Shown here piece after piece: positions 1 to 9,541 of a DNA stretch of 45,128 nt (positions are counted from its first letter, which is position 1; the number at the start of each line of letters is the position of its first letter). The position numbers and the translations under genes were made by a program. This DNA comes from Sporisorium sorghi (taxonomy: Eukaryota > Basidiomycota > Ustilaginomycetes > Ustilaginales > Ustilaginaceae), in the NCBI GenBank assembly GCA_023212695.1, contig JALCCG010000176.1:1-45128 (forward strand). Direction: 5' to 3'. The notes beneath the pieces were generated by a model that was not told the DNA's origin, made no database searches, and saw only the letters and a program-made list of their open reading frames with translations.

Positions 1-527
1 CCTCGTCCCGCCTCAGTGTGCGCCCTCCCTCCGTCACACCAGCCAGCAGACCAACCTCGGTGCCCACGCGCTTCGTCTCGCCGCTGCTGCGCGATAACGA
101 GGACCCGCACAGGGCCGAGCTGGCGTCCGGCCGGATACTCCCGAAGCACGAGATCGAGGACGCAGAGGTGAAAGGCGGTGTGCTGTCCGAACCGTTTGGC
201 CCGCTGCGCACGTTTACAGGCTTCCAGCCGAGCCCGCGCAACGCCATTGATGACAGGATCGACTTTATCATGCTCCTCGACAACGAGGCTGTGCTCGACG
301 AGACGAGGCCGGACGCGGTGCTCGACCACTCGGCTTCCCCGCCTCCGCCACCGCCGCGGCGCCGTGCTGCGTCAACGACGGCGTCGAACAAGCAAAGTGA
401 TCGACAAGCAAAGTGGAGGATTCGATCGTTCGGCACACTGCCCAACTGGAGCGAGACCGACGCCGCCTTCCTCATCTCCGACCACCGCCCCGTCACCGCC
501 CGCATACAGCGCAGCGTCGCCCTCTAG
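1..527 (+). CDS. Endonuclease/exonuclease/phosphatase (EEP) family protein, 3' part only
   Basis: The reading frame is already open at base 3 and runs to a TAG at 525-527, so the N-terminal part lies outside the window and about 174 residues are visible. Two late EEP-fold motifs can be seen: a DDRIDFI strand (codons from about base 250) and the terminal SDHRPV motif (about base 478), whose Asp-His pair belongs to the metal-dependent active site of this superfamily. Between them lies a low-complexity insert with a run of six prolines and a short direct repeat of CAAGCAAAGTG. The family cleaves phosphodiester bonds in nucleic acids, lipids or inositol phosphates; the substrate cannot be told from this fragment. 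There is no in-frame ATG near the left edge, which agrees with truncation by the window and not with a short gene. It converges on CBF5. Confidence 0.75.
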   Translation, partial: SSRLSVRPPSVTPASRPTSVPTRFVSPLLRDNEDPHRAELASGRILPKHEIEDAEVKGGVLSEPFGPLRTFTGFQPSPRNAIDDRIDFIMLLDNEAVLDETRPDAVLDHSASPPPPPPRRRAASTTASNKQSDRQAKWRIRSFGTLPNWSETDAAFLISDHRPVTARIQRSVAL

Positions 528-1028
528 ACCACTGTACAACACACAAGAAGCAATGTCTGGGACGATATTAGGAAAGCTTGCTAGAGTACACGAGTGAAAG
601 GCGAAGAGAACCATGAGAACAGCAGTGAGACAAGTGAAACAAAGAAAAACCAGAGAGAGAACGAGGGAGCGAGGACAGAGACATGCGCGGGTTGCCGCTG
701 TGATGCTGTCTGCAGAGCGCTTGAGGGTAGATCGGAGGGAGGAGGGGTGAGAAAGACAGGTGGAGATGAAGAGGTCTTAGCGTTGTGCGCGAGTTCGGTT
801 CGTGGTGGCCATGGGTCTAAACTCCATACGGTAGCGAAACCACTGGCCGACTCGGACAACGCAAACCTCTCGCTTGCAACCTGGAGTGACCTCGGGGGCG
901 TCGTCGAAAATGTCATCCCATCCCTCTCTGTACCACGATGCACGATGCAGTGCGCGGCAGGATGCGGAGCTGCAGCTGTCGTAGCAGTAAGATGTTCAGG
1001 GGGAGGAGTCGAGTGGGGGACGAAAGCT
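528..1028. other. Intergenic region between convergent genes
   Basis: About 500 bases separate the stops of two convergent genes. The stretch is purine-rich near 590-760 and presumably holds both 3' untranslated regions. I see no conserved reading frame, RNA gene or repeat element in it. Confidence 0.6.
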
Positions 1029-2528
1029 TCACTTGTCCTTCTTCTCCTTCTTGTCTTTTTTCTTCTTTTCCGACTTGGGCGTCTCAACACCACCTGCCGC
1101 TGCCGCCTCGGCCGCCTTCTTCTCCTTCTTCTCCTTCTTGCGCTTCTTGCGCTCCTCCTCGGTCTCGCCGTCCGTTGCAGCACCTGGCGTCTCCTCCAAC
1201 TTCCTCTTCTTGCTGTCGCTGTCGTCCTTCTTTGGTGTAACCGGCTCGACAACGGCGGCAGCAGCGACAGCAGCAACGTCCGAAGCCGTTGGCGTTGAAG
1301 ATGAAGCAGCAGCATCCGCCGAGTAGTCGACGTACTCCTTCTTCCACTTGTCCGGCGTGACGCCGTTGATGGCCTTGCCGTGCTTGTCGAGCTTGCCCGT
1401 CTTGATCATGGCCTTCTTCTCCTGCGCCTTGGGGCCGAGACCCCAGCGGCGCGGATACGTGTCGCGCTCCATGATGCAGCGCTTGACCTTGGCAACGACG
1501 CCGTGGTCGCATGTCGAGAGGTCGACGGTGGACATCTGTGCAATGGCGAGCGCGATGGCCTCACCCTTGGTGGTCATGAGCACCACCTCCTCGTGCACCT
1601 CAATGTCCTTCTCGTAGCGCAGCAGACCGGGGATCATGAGCTTGGCGCCGTAGCAGACGGCATTAACGGCCGAGTCCTTGACAACGATGCGCTTGTAGCC
1701 GGTGAGCAGCGACTCGAGCGGGCGGATGACACGGCGGAGGTACGACTCGTCGCGCTGGTTGTCGTAGAGCCACTGCGCATCGAGCACGTCGTGCATGGTG
1801 ACGATCGAGTCGTTCTCGGACAGCGCACCGGAGCGCACGCGGCGGAGCTCCTGCATGTGACCGCCGACGCCGAGCAACAGACCGAGGTGGACGCAGAGCG
1901 TTCGAATGTAAGTACCCGCCTCGCAGCTGACCCAGAAAACGGCGAGGTGGCGGTCGTTGTCGAACTCGATCAGCTTGGACTCGTAGATGGTTCGGATACG
2001 CAGCTGACGCTTGACGGCCGAGATGAGGGGAGGACGCTGGAAGAGCGAGCCGGTCAAGGTCTCGATGGCGCGGGGCAGCTTCTTGGCGTCCTCGAGCTTG
2101 TCGTGGAGGCGAAGCACAGCAACGTACTCCTTACCAGCACCCTGCTGCGACTTGACGAGACGCGTGGCACGGTCGATGCACACAATCAGGCATCCTGTCA
2201 CCTTGGGGTCAAGAGTACCGCTGTGGCCGGTCTTCTCAACGCGGAGAATACGACGCAACCACGAGACGACTTCGTGCGACGAAGGGTTGGAGGGCTTATC
2301 GAGGTTGATGACGCCGGACTTGATGTAGCTCTGCAAGTCACGCTTGAGAGGCGAGCAGCCGTGCGGGATGGGCGTAAAGTGAGAGCTGCGAACGAGGAGC
2401 TGGTCGTAGTTCTTGAGCAGCAGAGGCCACTCGGAGGTGTTGAGCTTGGGACCCGAGTTTTCGGGCTTGATCATGAAGTCACCCTTTTCCTGGACTTCGG
2501 CGACCGAGGTGCCGAGTGGGAGGGCCAT
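1029..2528 (-). CDS. CBF5: H/ACA snoRNP pseudouridine synthase Cbf5 (dyskerin)
   Basis: This is the catalytic subunit of box H/ACA ribonucleoproteins, which converts target uridines in rRNA and snRNA to pseudouridine in the nucleolus, with Nop10, Nhp2 and Gar1. The 499-residue protein has the expected order: a DKCLD-type N-terminus (about 25-75), the TruB catalytic domain with the GHSGTLDP motif at 101-108 (D107 is the predicted catalytic aspartate), a [11 protein letters not shown] strand near 202-212, and a PUA domain at about 278-354. A Lys/Glu-rich tail from about residue 430 resembles the KKE/KKD tails of yeast and human homologues. The ATG at 2528 gives the family's usual N-terminus, and no intron is needed. 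It is divergent from RPL22, another ribosome gene, with 535 bp between the two starts. Confidence 0.97.
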   Translation of the reverse strand: MALPLGTSVAEVQEKGDFMIKPENSGPKLNTSEWPLLLKNYDQLLVRSSHFTPIPHGCSPLKRDLQSYIKSGVINLDKPSNPSSHEVVSWLRRILRVEKTGHSGTLDPKVTGCLIVCIDRATRLVKSQQGAGKEYVAVLRLHDKLEDAKKLPRAIETLTGSLFQRPPLISAVKRQLRIRTIYESKLIEFDNDRHLAVFWVSCEAGTYIRTLCVHLGLLLGVGGHMQELRRVRSGALSENDSIVTMHDVLDAQWLYDNQRDESYLRRVIRPLESLLTGYKRIVVKDSAVNAVCYGAKLMIPGLLRYEKDIEVHEEVVLMTTKGEAIALAIAQMSTVDLSTCDHGVVAKVKRCIMERDTYPRRWGLGPKAQEKKAMIKTGKLDKHGKAINGVTPDKWKKEYVDYSADAAASSSTPTASDVAAVAAAAVVEPVTPKKDDSDSKKRKLEETPGAATDGETEEERKKRKKEKKEKKAAEAAAAGGVETPKSEKKKKDKKEKKDK

Positions 2529-2630
2529 GTTGGGCGAATCGAGTTGGATGATAGGGGTAGATGATGGAGGTTGGGGTGGAGAGAAAGTGAATGCTGATCA
2601 CCATGCGACAGACAGCGATTTGAGTTGTGA

Positions 2631-2670
<40 letters not shown>

Positions 2671-3063
2671 CGCTTGCTTTGCGCAGTCGGCACTCCAAAA
2701 ATTCTTCCATTCTCTAAAATCACATAAAGAGACGGAGCCGAACTCTCGAGCTTGCTGACCAAGCAGTATGTCAGCTGGAAAAGAGGTTTCCTTGAGGTCT
2801 AACAAATCTATAATTCGCAAAAATCGGCGTGTGTGCATCACGTGACCTCAAGAGCAAACTGTAAAAAAAAATTTCATCAGTTCGAAAAAGGCAGAGGGGA
2901 GAGAGAGAGCTTGGATGGTTGGCAGAGAAGCTCGAGGGCGAAACGACGGCTGGAAAGAGGTGTCGACAAGAGACAGCTCCCAGCCTGCTCCCCGTCTTGC
3001 CGCTCCACACCACCATCTCTACCTTCGCTTTGCTGATCCCACCAGTAGGCTCTATCATTCAAA
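2529..3063. promoter_or_regulatory. Shared divergent promoter region of CBF5 and RPL22
   Basis: The 535 bp between the two start codons must carry both promoters. It contains a 37-nt T tract at 2634-2670, a palindromic CACGTG within CACGTGAC at 2839-2846, and an A-run joined to TTTCATC at 2863-2878, which resembles the fungal RRPE element (AAAAATTT). The leader just before RPL22 is pyrimidine-rich, as is usual for ribosomal protein genes. Motif function is inferred from other fungi. Confidence 0.5.
2634..2670. repeat. 37-nt T homopolymer
   Basis: An uninterrupted T run on the plus strand lies about 105 bp upstream of the CBF5 start codon. Such poly(dA:dT) tracts commonly exclude nucleosomes from promoters. 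It is one of several long T tracts in the intergenic DNA of this window. Confidence 0.9.
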
Positions 3064-3979
3064 ATGGCTGTTCAGAAGACCACCAAGGTTAGCGCCAAGC
3101 AGGGCAAGACCGCCCACAAGTTCTTCATCGACTTCTCGGGCCCCGCCAACGACGGTATCCTTGACGCCGCCGCTTTCGAGAAGTACCTGCACGACCGCAT
3201 CAAGGTCGACGGCAAGGCCGGCAACCTCGGTGACCACGTTCAGATCACCCGCGAGGGTAAGTAGTTTTGATTAGAAGATGAATGGCAGGTTCGGAGCAGA
3301 GTTGGAGGAGGAAGGGGAAAGGATGTGTTGCTGGGAGTAGGGATGGCGGCAATGCTCCGTGCGGCGAGGCGAAAAGGCCTTGTATGGAAGCAGCACGACA
3401 GATTGGCAACTGAGTGTTCACAGCACTTCCAAGGTTGTTGTCACCTTTCGAAAGTTGTCCAGCTGATTCCGCACATCGTGTCGACTCGAGGAAGCGATGA
3501 CTGGACGTCTAGGCATCTCGACATCGCTGCGACAGTTGCCTTTGCATCCTTTTCATGACTGCCTCACCGACACTGCCTCGTCTTTGCTGAGCGAGTTGCA
3601 TCATCTCTCGCAGACGAACACAACGCATTCCCCTCTCCTTGCTTTACTCCAAGCTACCTGCCACACTGTCCACTTCCCCCAAAAGGTCGCATCGCGCACT
3701 CGAGTTGGAGATAGCTGACTCAAGCTCTCTCGTCCTCGATCATCGACCTTTTTGCGTCTTTGCAAACACTTTTCTGCGCATTTGTCTACAACAGGTGCGG
3801 GCAAGATCTGGGTCAACACGAACGTTGCCTTCTCGAAGCGCTACCTCAAGTACCTGACCAAGAAGCACCTGCGCAAGCAGCAGCTGCGTGACTGGCTTCG
3901 TGTCGTCGCCACCTCCAAGCAGGGCTACGAGATCAAGTTCTTCAACGTCTCGTACGACCAGGAGGAGGCTGAGAACTAA
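3064..3979 (+). CDS. RPL22: 60S ribosomal protein eL22 (two exons: 3064-3256 and 3795-3979)
   Basis: This is a structural protein of the large ribosomal subunit. Exon 1 encodes 64 residues ending in HVQITREG. Its last codon is split after one base by a GTAAGT donor at 3257. Exon 2 resumes after CAACAG at 3794 and restores GGT (Gly), then reads [20 protein letters not shown] and onward to the acidic tail EEAEN, with TAA at 3977-3979. The joined protein is 125 residues, the normal size for eL22, and the [12 protein letters not shown] and LRDWLRVVA blocks are diagnostic. One large phase-1 intron (538 nt) interrupts it, a common arrangement in fungal ribosomal protein genes. The ATG at 3064 follows a pyrimidine-rich leader. 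Confidence 0.96.
3257..3794 (+). other. 538-nt intron of RPL22
   Basis: The donor is GTAAGT and the acceptor CAACAG. A CTGAC candidate branch site lies near 3716-3720. It is the longest intron predicted in a coding sequence here, against 63-111 nt for the others. Ribosomal protein introns often carry regulation or small nucleolar RNAs, but I could not identify a convincing C/D or H/ACA fold by eye. Confidence 0.85.
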
Positions 3980-4615
3980 GCGCTTCTTACCCAAGCTAGG
4001 TGCTCGTTTCGAGTTCGAGTCTCGCTCGCTGCAGCGACAAATTGTTGTAGCTTGTGCCTGTAGATGAAATCTTGAACGACGTCTTGTCAAAAGCCGGGAA
4101 AATGGAAGCTTCGACTTCCTGACCCGGCACCCCCCTAGATCCTTGTGCTTGCGCGTGTGCTGTCTGTGTGTCTGAGCTAGACATCATCTGAGAGGATCGT
4201 TGCCCAGACGACGACGGTGAGCGGTGGTGGTGAAGGCAAAATTTTTGGAAATTGTTAGAGCGAATAGCATTAGATAGCCGCGCGCAGCTGCACAGCTCTC
4301 ACGTAACTAAAGCACGGCGCTCAAAGAGGCCCTTTCAAAGACCCTGATTTCTCTTTCTCTTTTTTTTTTTTTTATTTTTTATTTTTATTTTTATTTTTTG
4401 GGGCGGCGCGCAGCTGAGCATTTCAAATTTAGCCGTTCCAGTGCAGCGGCGGCGGCGGCATTCGGCCTCCACCCCGCACAATCGAGCGCTGCCCTGTGCA
4501 CTCGACTAAGTTAGTCAGCTCTTGACGTCTCGATGTCGGCCTTCCATCCCACTTCTCATCAAGCAGGTCTTGGTTGCGACCACTCACTGCCAGCTGACGA
4601 TCATCACTCACAACC
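3980..4615. other. Intergenic region, RPL22 3' end and WD40 gene promoter
   Basis: About 635 bases without a recognisable gene. It holds the RPL22 3' untranslated region, an AAAATTTTTGGAAATT stretch near 4230-4248, and a T-rich tract with interspersed A residues at about 4350-4400, roughly 215 bp upstream of the next start codon. Confidence 0.6.
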
Positions 4616-7134
4616 ATGTCAAGACCGCTCGAATACGCCCGCGAAGGCGCAATCGAGGTCGACCAGTCCGACGATCAGTCTCAGGATGACATCTTCATCG
4701 ACGATGAGGACGACTTTATCGATGACGACGAGGACGACGAAGAGGGAGAGGACCTACTCCTTCAGGATGCGCTAGAAGAGATGGTCGCACAAGCAGAGGC
4801 CCGCGAATCATTCGGTGCACAATTCGACGACTCGGAGGGCGACTCGGAGTACATTCCAACCGATCAAGACGGCTCGGTCTATCAAGACCTCATCGAAGAT
4901 GCCGGTGGGCTCGAGATCGAGATGGCAGACGACGACGATGAAGACGAAGATGACGACGAGCAAGATGCTCAAGACGACGATGAGCGTCCAGCTGGTCGAC
5001 AGGGACAGAGTATCACCATCGACATCCGCGACCTGCTTCGTGCACACATGGCTGCCACCAATGACGAGGATGGCAACAGCGAAGACGTTGGGGCGCTTAA
5101 CACGCGAGCAGCGATAACGCGCGCACTCAATAGCATTGGTATCACCGGCTTGCAGCGCCTACTCGCTGCTGCTACAGGCGGTACAGTCAACGAAGATGAC
5201 GACGAGCTCGATGATGATGATGACGAAGACGACGAGGACGAAGACAACTGGTATCACATGGCACGCTCATCGCAGATGGCTGACTTTTGGGAACCCAACA
5301 CCACGCCCATCCGTTCGGGTCGAGAGCTGGCGCACAGTGGCGACTTTGGCCGTCAACCAAAACGTCCACTCGATTCTCCTCCCTCGGCCTTTGCCGAGAG
5401 CAGCAACATCTCGGATCTGGTCCATCAGCGAAAGTATGCCCGTCGACGCATCGCCAAAGCCGACATGGGTTCGTTTGTGCCCAACACCAACGGCACCATC
5501 GTCGCCTCGTACCCTGCACGCGTCTACTGCGGACAGTACTCGCAAGACTCTTCCTTTTTCTATACCTGCACGCAAGACTTCCGAGTGCACATGTACGACA
5601 CCACCGTCGCCGGGCCAAAGACGGTGCAGGTGTACGACGACGGGCCAAGGCGCGTACGCAACAGCTGGTTCTCCAGCTCCATGGGCACAACGCATTACAC
5701 CTCGCTCAACATGACCAAAAGCATTCAGGGCAGGCAGGGCAACTGGACCATCACAGACGCCAACCTGAGTCCGGACAATCAGTGGATGATCTACTCGAGT
5801 ATCACGCCCTTTGTGCATCTTGTCCCAACTAAGCAGAACTTCGATACTGGTGGCAGGACGCACAGCGACAATCAGGTCATGCTCGATTTCAGCAACACGG
5901 GAGACGACGATACTGGGGTAAGATGGCGCTCAGCGGTAAGAGCTTTCCCGATCCTTTGCCTCTTTCCATGAACATCCAGACTGACTCCGTTTCTCTCTTC
6001 CTGTCTGCTACCATTTGACGTCAACAGATCTGGTCGATCCGCTTCTCCGGCGATTCACGCGAGATCGTAGCAGGTGCGCACTTTGGCGATATCTACGTCT
6101 ACGACATCGAAGCTCGTCGGCGCGTGCTGCGTGTCGAGGGTCATTCCGACGATGTCAATGCGGTCGCCTTTGCCGACGCTGCTTCGTCCAACGTGCTCAT
6201 CTCGGGCTCGGACGACTCTTTCGTGAAAGTGTGGGACCGTCGCTCGCTGTCGGGCGGCAAACCAGCTGGCGTGCTCATTGGCCACACGGAAGGCATCACG
6301 TACGTCTCGCCCAAGGGAGACGGACGATACTGCATCTCGAACGGCAAGGATCAGTCGTGTCGTCTGTGGGACCTACGCATGATGCACAGCTCGTCCAAGT
6401 ACGACAGCATGACGCACCTCGACTACGGCCTGCGCAACTGGGACTACCGAAACATGTCGTACCGGCAGCCGCGCTACCAAGCGCATCCGCAGGACTGTTC
6501 GGTGATGACGTATCGAGGACATGCGGTGCTCAAGACGCTGATCCGGTGTCACTTTTCGCCGGCCGAGACGACGGGGCAAAAGTACATCTACAGCGGCAGT
6601 GCAGACGGCAAGATCCACATTTGGAACTTGGACGGCACGGTGGCTCAGGTGCTCGACCGGTCCAAAGCGAGACCGCTGTATGCCGAGAAGGACCCGGCCA
6701 ACCAGATCCACGCGTACAAGGGCCCGGGCGACGACGACGACGACGACGACGACGAATCCGAAGACGACGACGCCGATGTCTTCCGCGAACCTGGCATCGC
6801 ATCGGACCCGTCTGCCCCACCGCTGCCGTGGTTCAAGCGCAAGCACCCCGTGCGCCACGCGTCGGGTTCGAGCTTCGACAACCCACTCGCGAGCGGTCGC
6901 AGCGCCGCCGGAGGTAGAGCAGGCAGAGGTCACAGAGGCACGGGTGGTGGAGCGATTTGTACCGTGAGAGACGTCAGCTGGCACCCGCAGGAGCCGAGCC
7001 TCATGTCGACCGCCTGGGACGGCAACGAGGGCGAATCGGGAAGCATTGCCAAGCACGAGCTCGCCGATTGGTCCAAGCGGCACATGACGCTGGAAGACGT
7101 GCAGGCGCAGATGGCGCTCGAGGCTCAAGGGTGA
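4616..7134 (+). CDS. WD40 protein, WDR23/DCAF11 (LEC14B)-like; exons 4616-5917 and 6028-7134
   Basis: The spliced protein is about 802 residues. The N-terminus is strongly acidic with several Asp/Glu runs, followed by a WD40 propeller that starts near residue 290. Blades include GHSDDVNAV...KVWDRRS (about 472-507) and GHTEGITYV...RLWDLRM (about 519-552). The closing segment TVRDVSWHPQEPSLMSTAWDG is typical of the WDR23/LEC14B family. Two WDxR motifs (WDRR 503-506, WDLR 548-551) fit a substrate receptor of CUL4-DDB1 ubiquitin ligases, the known role of WDR23. The intron at 5918-6027 has a CTGAC branch site and a CAACAG acceptor, and joins DDDTG to IWSIRFSG. A second in-frame GTAAGA donor at 5936 would add six residues. 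A further Asp run occurs at about 668-685. Substrate and ligase membership are inferred. Confidence 0.9.
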
Positions 7135-7262
7135 CTGCACCGCGACGCACGCACGCACGCACTTGACTCGGTTGCAATCGCAACCCATTCATTCGAACAC
7201 ACACTTGAGCAAACGATTGTCTTCGTGGTCATTCGTAACAGCGTCAACCGCGCGCGCCGCAT

Positions 7263-8492
7263 CTAGGCCTTGGACCAACCCGCCAGCTCGACGACAAAGC
7301 TCGCGCTGAGCCTGACAAACTGCATGAGGTGGTCAAAGCTGAATTCCGGGTAGTCGAAGGTATCGCTGGTGGTGTGGATCCTCTTGAGGTTGCTGTTCTC
7401 AAACGTCGCCTCGATAGCAAACGCAGCGTCGGCGCCGATCTTTGTCCAGCTGGCGTGGTCGGAGCCCGCGTAGCCCAGCTTGGTCTTTGTATACCCAATG
7501 TCCAAATACTCGTCGACCAAGAGGCCGATAAACGTGGTGAGGGGAGTCGAGACAAAGTCGGCGACGAGTCCGACGGTCTCCTCTGTCCCGGCTTTCACAA
7601 ACGCCGTCATGTCCTGCTGGAGCATGGCGTGCACCTTGGTACCCTTGCGCTCGTACGCCTGCGCGACGGCCTGGGAGCCGAGCAGCCCGCCTTCCTCGGC
7701 CGAGTACCAGTGGAGCTCCACGTCGCACTCCGGTCGCCAGCCGCTCGCAAGCAGTACGCGCAGCGCCTCGATGATGGTGACGGTTCCCGAGCCGTCGTCG
7801 TCTGCGCCCGGGGCAGCGAAGAAGGGGAACAGGTTGGTCGAGTCCTGGTGCGCACCCAGGATCGTCACACCCTTGGAGGCGGTGAGCGTGGCGTTGGTGC
7901 CCTTGACCTTGAGCAGGATCGAGTTCTGGCCCCACGGATGCGGGAACTCCTCGACGCTGATGTGCGCGGAATCCTTGACGAGATCGGAGACGGTCCTGAA
8001 GAGCCAAGCTTGCGACTGCCGCCCCGTCTCGGACTTGTAGTAGCGCGTATGGAACGACGTGAACTTCTCCAAGTGCTTCCTCGGACCGTCCTGGGAGATC
8101 TCCTTGAACGCCGCACGCAGCTGCGACTTGTGCTTGACGCTGGCAGGGAACTTGCTCTCACCTGCAGAAAGCGAGTTGGAGCCCAGCAGCGCGCGCGCCG
8201 CGTTCAGCTCGCCCAGCTCAGGCGTGTCTGTGATGTCCATAAAGTGCACACCGCGGTACCACAGCAGCTGCTTGCCCAGCTCCGTCGTCCAGTACGCCTC
8301 CTGGTCCGGAGCAGTCTGCACGAGGCGCGGAACGAACATGTCCCGGAAACACGAGGTGAGGCCAGAGAAGAGCGTACCGCCAAACCCGCCGGTGGAGACG
8401 ACGTCTTGCATAAAGTTGCCGTCCACGGGCAAGGCGGAGGCGGTGGAAGACAGCGCGACCGCTACTGCAGCGATGGGGATCGCGAGCTTCAT
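7263..8492 (-). CDS. Secreted M28-family leucine aminopeptidase
   Basis: The 409-residue protein begins with a hydrophobic signal peptide (about 1-20, ending TASA-LP) and continues with a propeptide-like region and an M28 zinc exopeptidase domain. The two-zinc site is visible: GAHQDS (H215), the ADDDGSG loop (D231-D233), AEEGGLLGS with the general-base and ligand glutamates E266/E267, QQDM (D294) and RIHTTSDT (H373). This set matches the Vibrio/Aeromonas aminopeptidase and fungal Lap1 group, which remove N-terminal hydrophobic residues from extracellular peptides. The length agrees with fungal secreted LAPs. It is intronless, converges on the WD40 gene (128 bp between stops), and lies beside another secreted hydrolase, suggesting a nutrient-scavenging role. 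Confidence 0.93.
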   Translation of the reverse strand: MKLAIPIAAVAVALSSTASALPVDGNFMQDVVSTGGFGGTLFSGLTSCFRDMFVPRLVQTAPDQEAYWTTELGKQLLWYRGVHFMDITDTPELGELNAARALLGSNSLSAGESKFPASVKHKSQLRAAFKEISQDGPRKHLEKFTSFHTRYYKSETGRQSQAWLFRTVSDLVKDSAHISVEEFPHPWGQNSILLKVKGTNATLTASKGVTILGAHQDSTNLFPFFAAPGADDDGSGTVTIIEALRVLLASGWRPECDVELHWYSAEEGGLLGSQAVAQAYERKGTKVHAMLQQDMTAFVKAGTEETVGLVADFVSTPLTTFIGLLVDEYLDIGYTKTKLGYAGSDHASWTKIGADAAFAIEATFENSNLKRIHTTSDTFDYPEFSFDHLMQFVRLSASFVVELAGWSKA

Positions 8493-9541
8493 TGTTGGTC
8501 GAAGCTCGGCTGAATGATGAGGTTGAGGTTGAGGTTGAGGTTGAGGTTGAGGTTGAGGTTGAGGTTGAGGTTGACGATGATGATGGTGGTGATGCTGGTG
8601 GTGGGTTCACGAACAGGAGCAACGTGAGGGGCCATTCACAGGGGCCGCGCACACTCGGCTGTGGTTGAGCCGCCGCCGCCATTCGTGCTTTCTGTTGGTG
8701 GAGGTTCAATCGCCGTCCCACCGCTCAACTGCGCAGCACTTGGACAGTCAAAAGTCAGCTCCGTCTCAGTCTCAGCCTCAGTCTCAGCCTCAGATGACCG
8801 ACGATTTTTCAGGGTCCTCTTTTGTTTTTCCCGCTTGCGTGCCTGTCGCCTGAAACTGGCAATGTCAGGCCTAACAATTTGAAACTTGAAAAAAAATAAA
8901 AATCGCTACGAGTCATCGAGCCATGGAAGCGGCTGAACGTCATCAATGGCAACAGAGTACTGACCATATCCAAGAGATGCGGTCAGCTTGACGCTCATCA
9001 TGCTGGTCGCGCAGTGTCTGAATAATTGGCTGAGTGACTCGCGATACGCATGCCGAGATGAGTGCGACGCGGCCGTGGTCGACAATCCCGTTGGTCTGCA
9101 ATTCACTCACTCGATGTGCAATCCACTCGGTCGGCATCGAAAGCATCGCCCAGAGTCAGGCCTCAAAAGCACCGTCAAAAGTTTGGCATGGCCAATATCT
9201 CTGCACTGAAAGCACCGTGAAAAAGCTGGCAGCGTCAACCATCGTCAAACATCAACAAACTCAAAACCTTGACGTACCAATCTCAACAAAAGGCCGTTCA
9301 CCGCATCCCAGCGACCTTCATCGATTCGGGGCAAGGTCTATCGCCCCACCTCGTAAGAAAATCGACGTTGAATTGCAGGTATCGCAGCCTTTCGGCCGAG
9401 CTTTGAACTCACTGCATACGAGAGACCGGTACAGTGGGGCCGGGCAACAAAGCTGCAGCTGCGAGGTGCCGGCAGCGAGCCAGACGTTGGACACAGATAC
9501 ACACGCGCCGAGACTCGCGCATGCGGCCCAACTTAGCCCTC
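8493..9541. other. Intergenic region, aminopeptidase promoter and hexosaminidase 3' flank
   Basis: About 1.05 kb without a convincing gene. It contains the GGTTGA tandem repeat described separately, a CTCAG-rich minisatellite at about 8764-8793 and an A-rich patch at 8886-8901. Open frames here are short and lack conserved motifs. Confidence 0.55.
8521..8574. repeat. Hexanucleotide tandem repeat (GGTTGA)x9
   Basis: Nine perfect copies of GGTTGA (TCAACC on the aminopeptidase coding strand) start 28 bp upstream of that gene's ATG. The repeat therefore sits in its 5' leader or core promoter, and copy-number change could affect expression. This is a direct observation; the effect is inferred. 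Confidence 0.95.
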
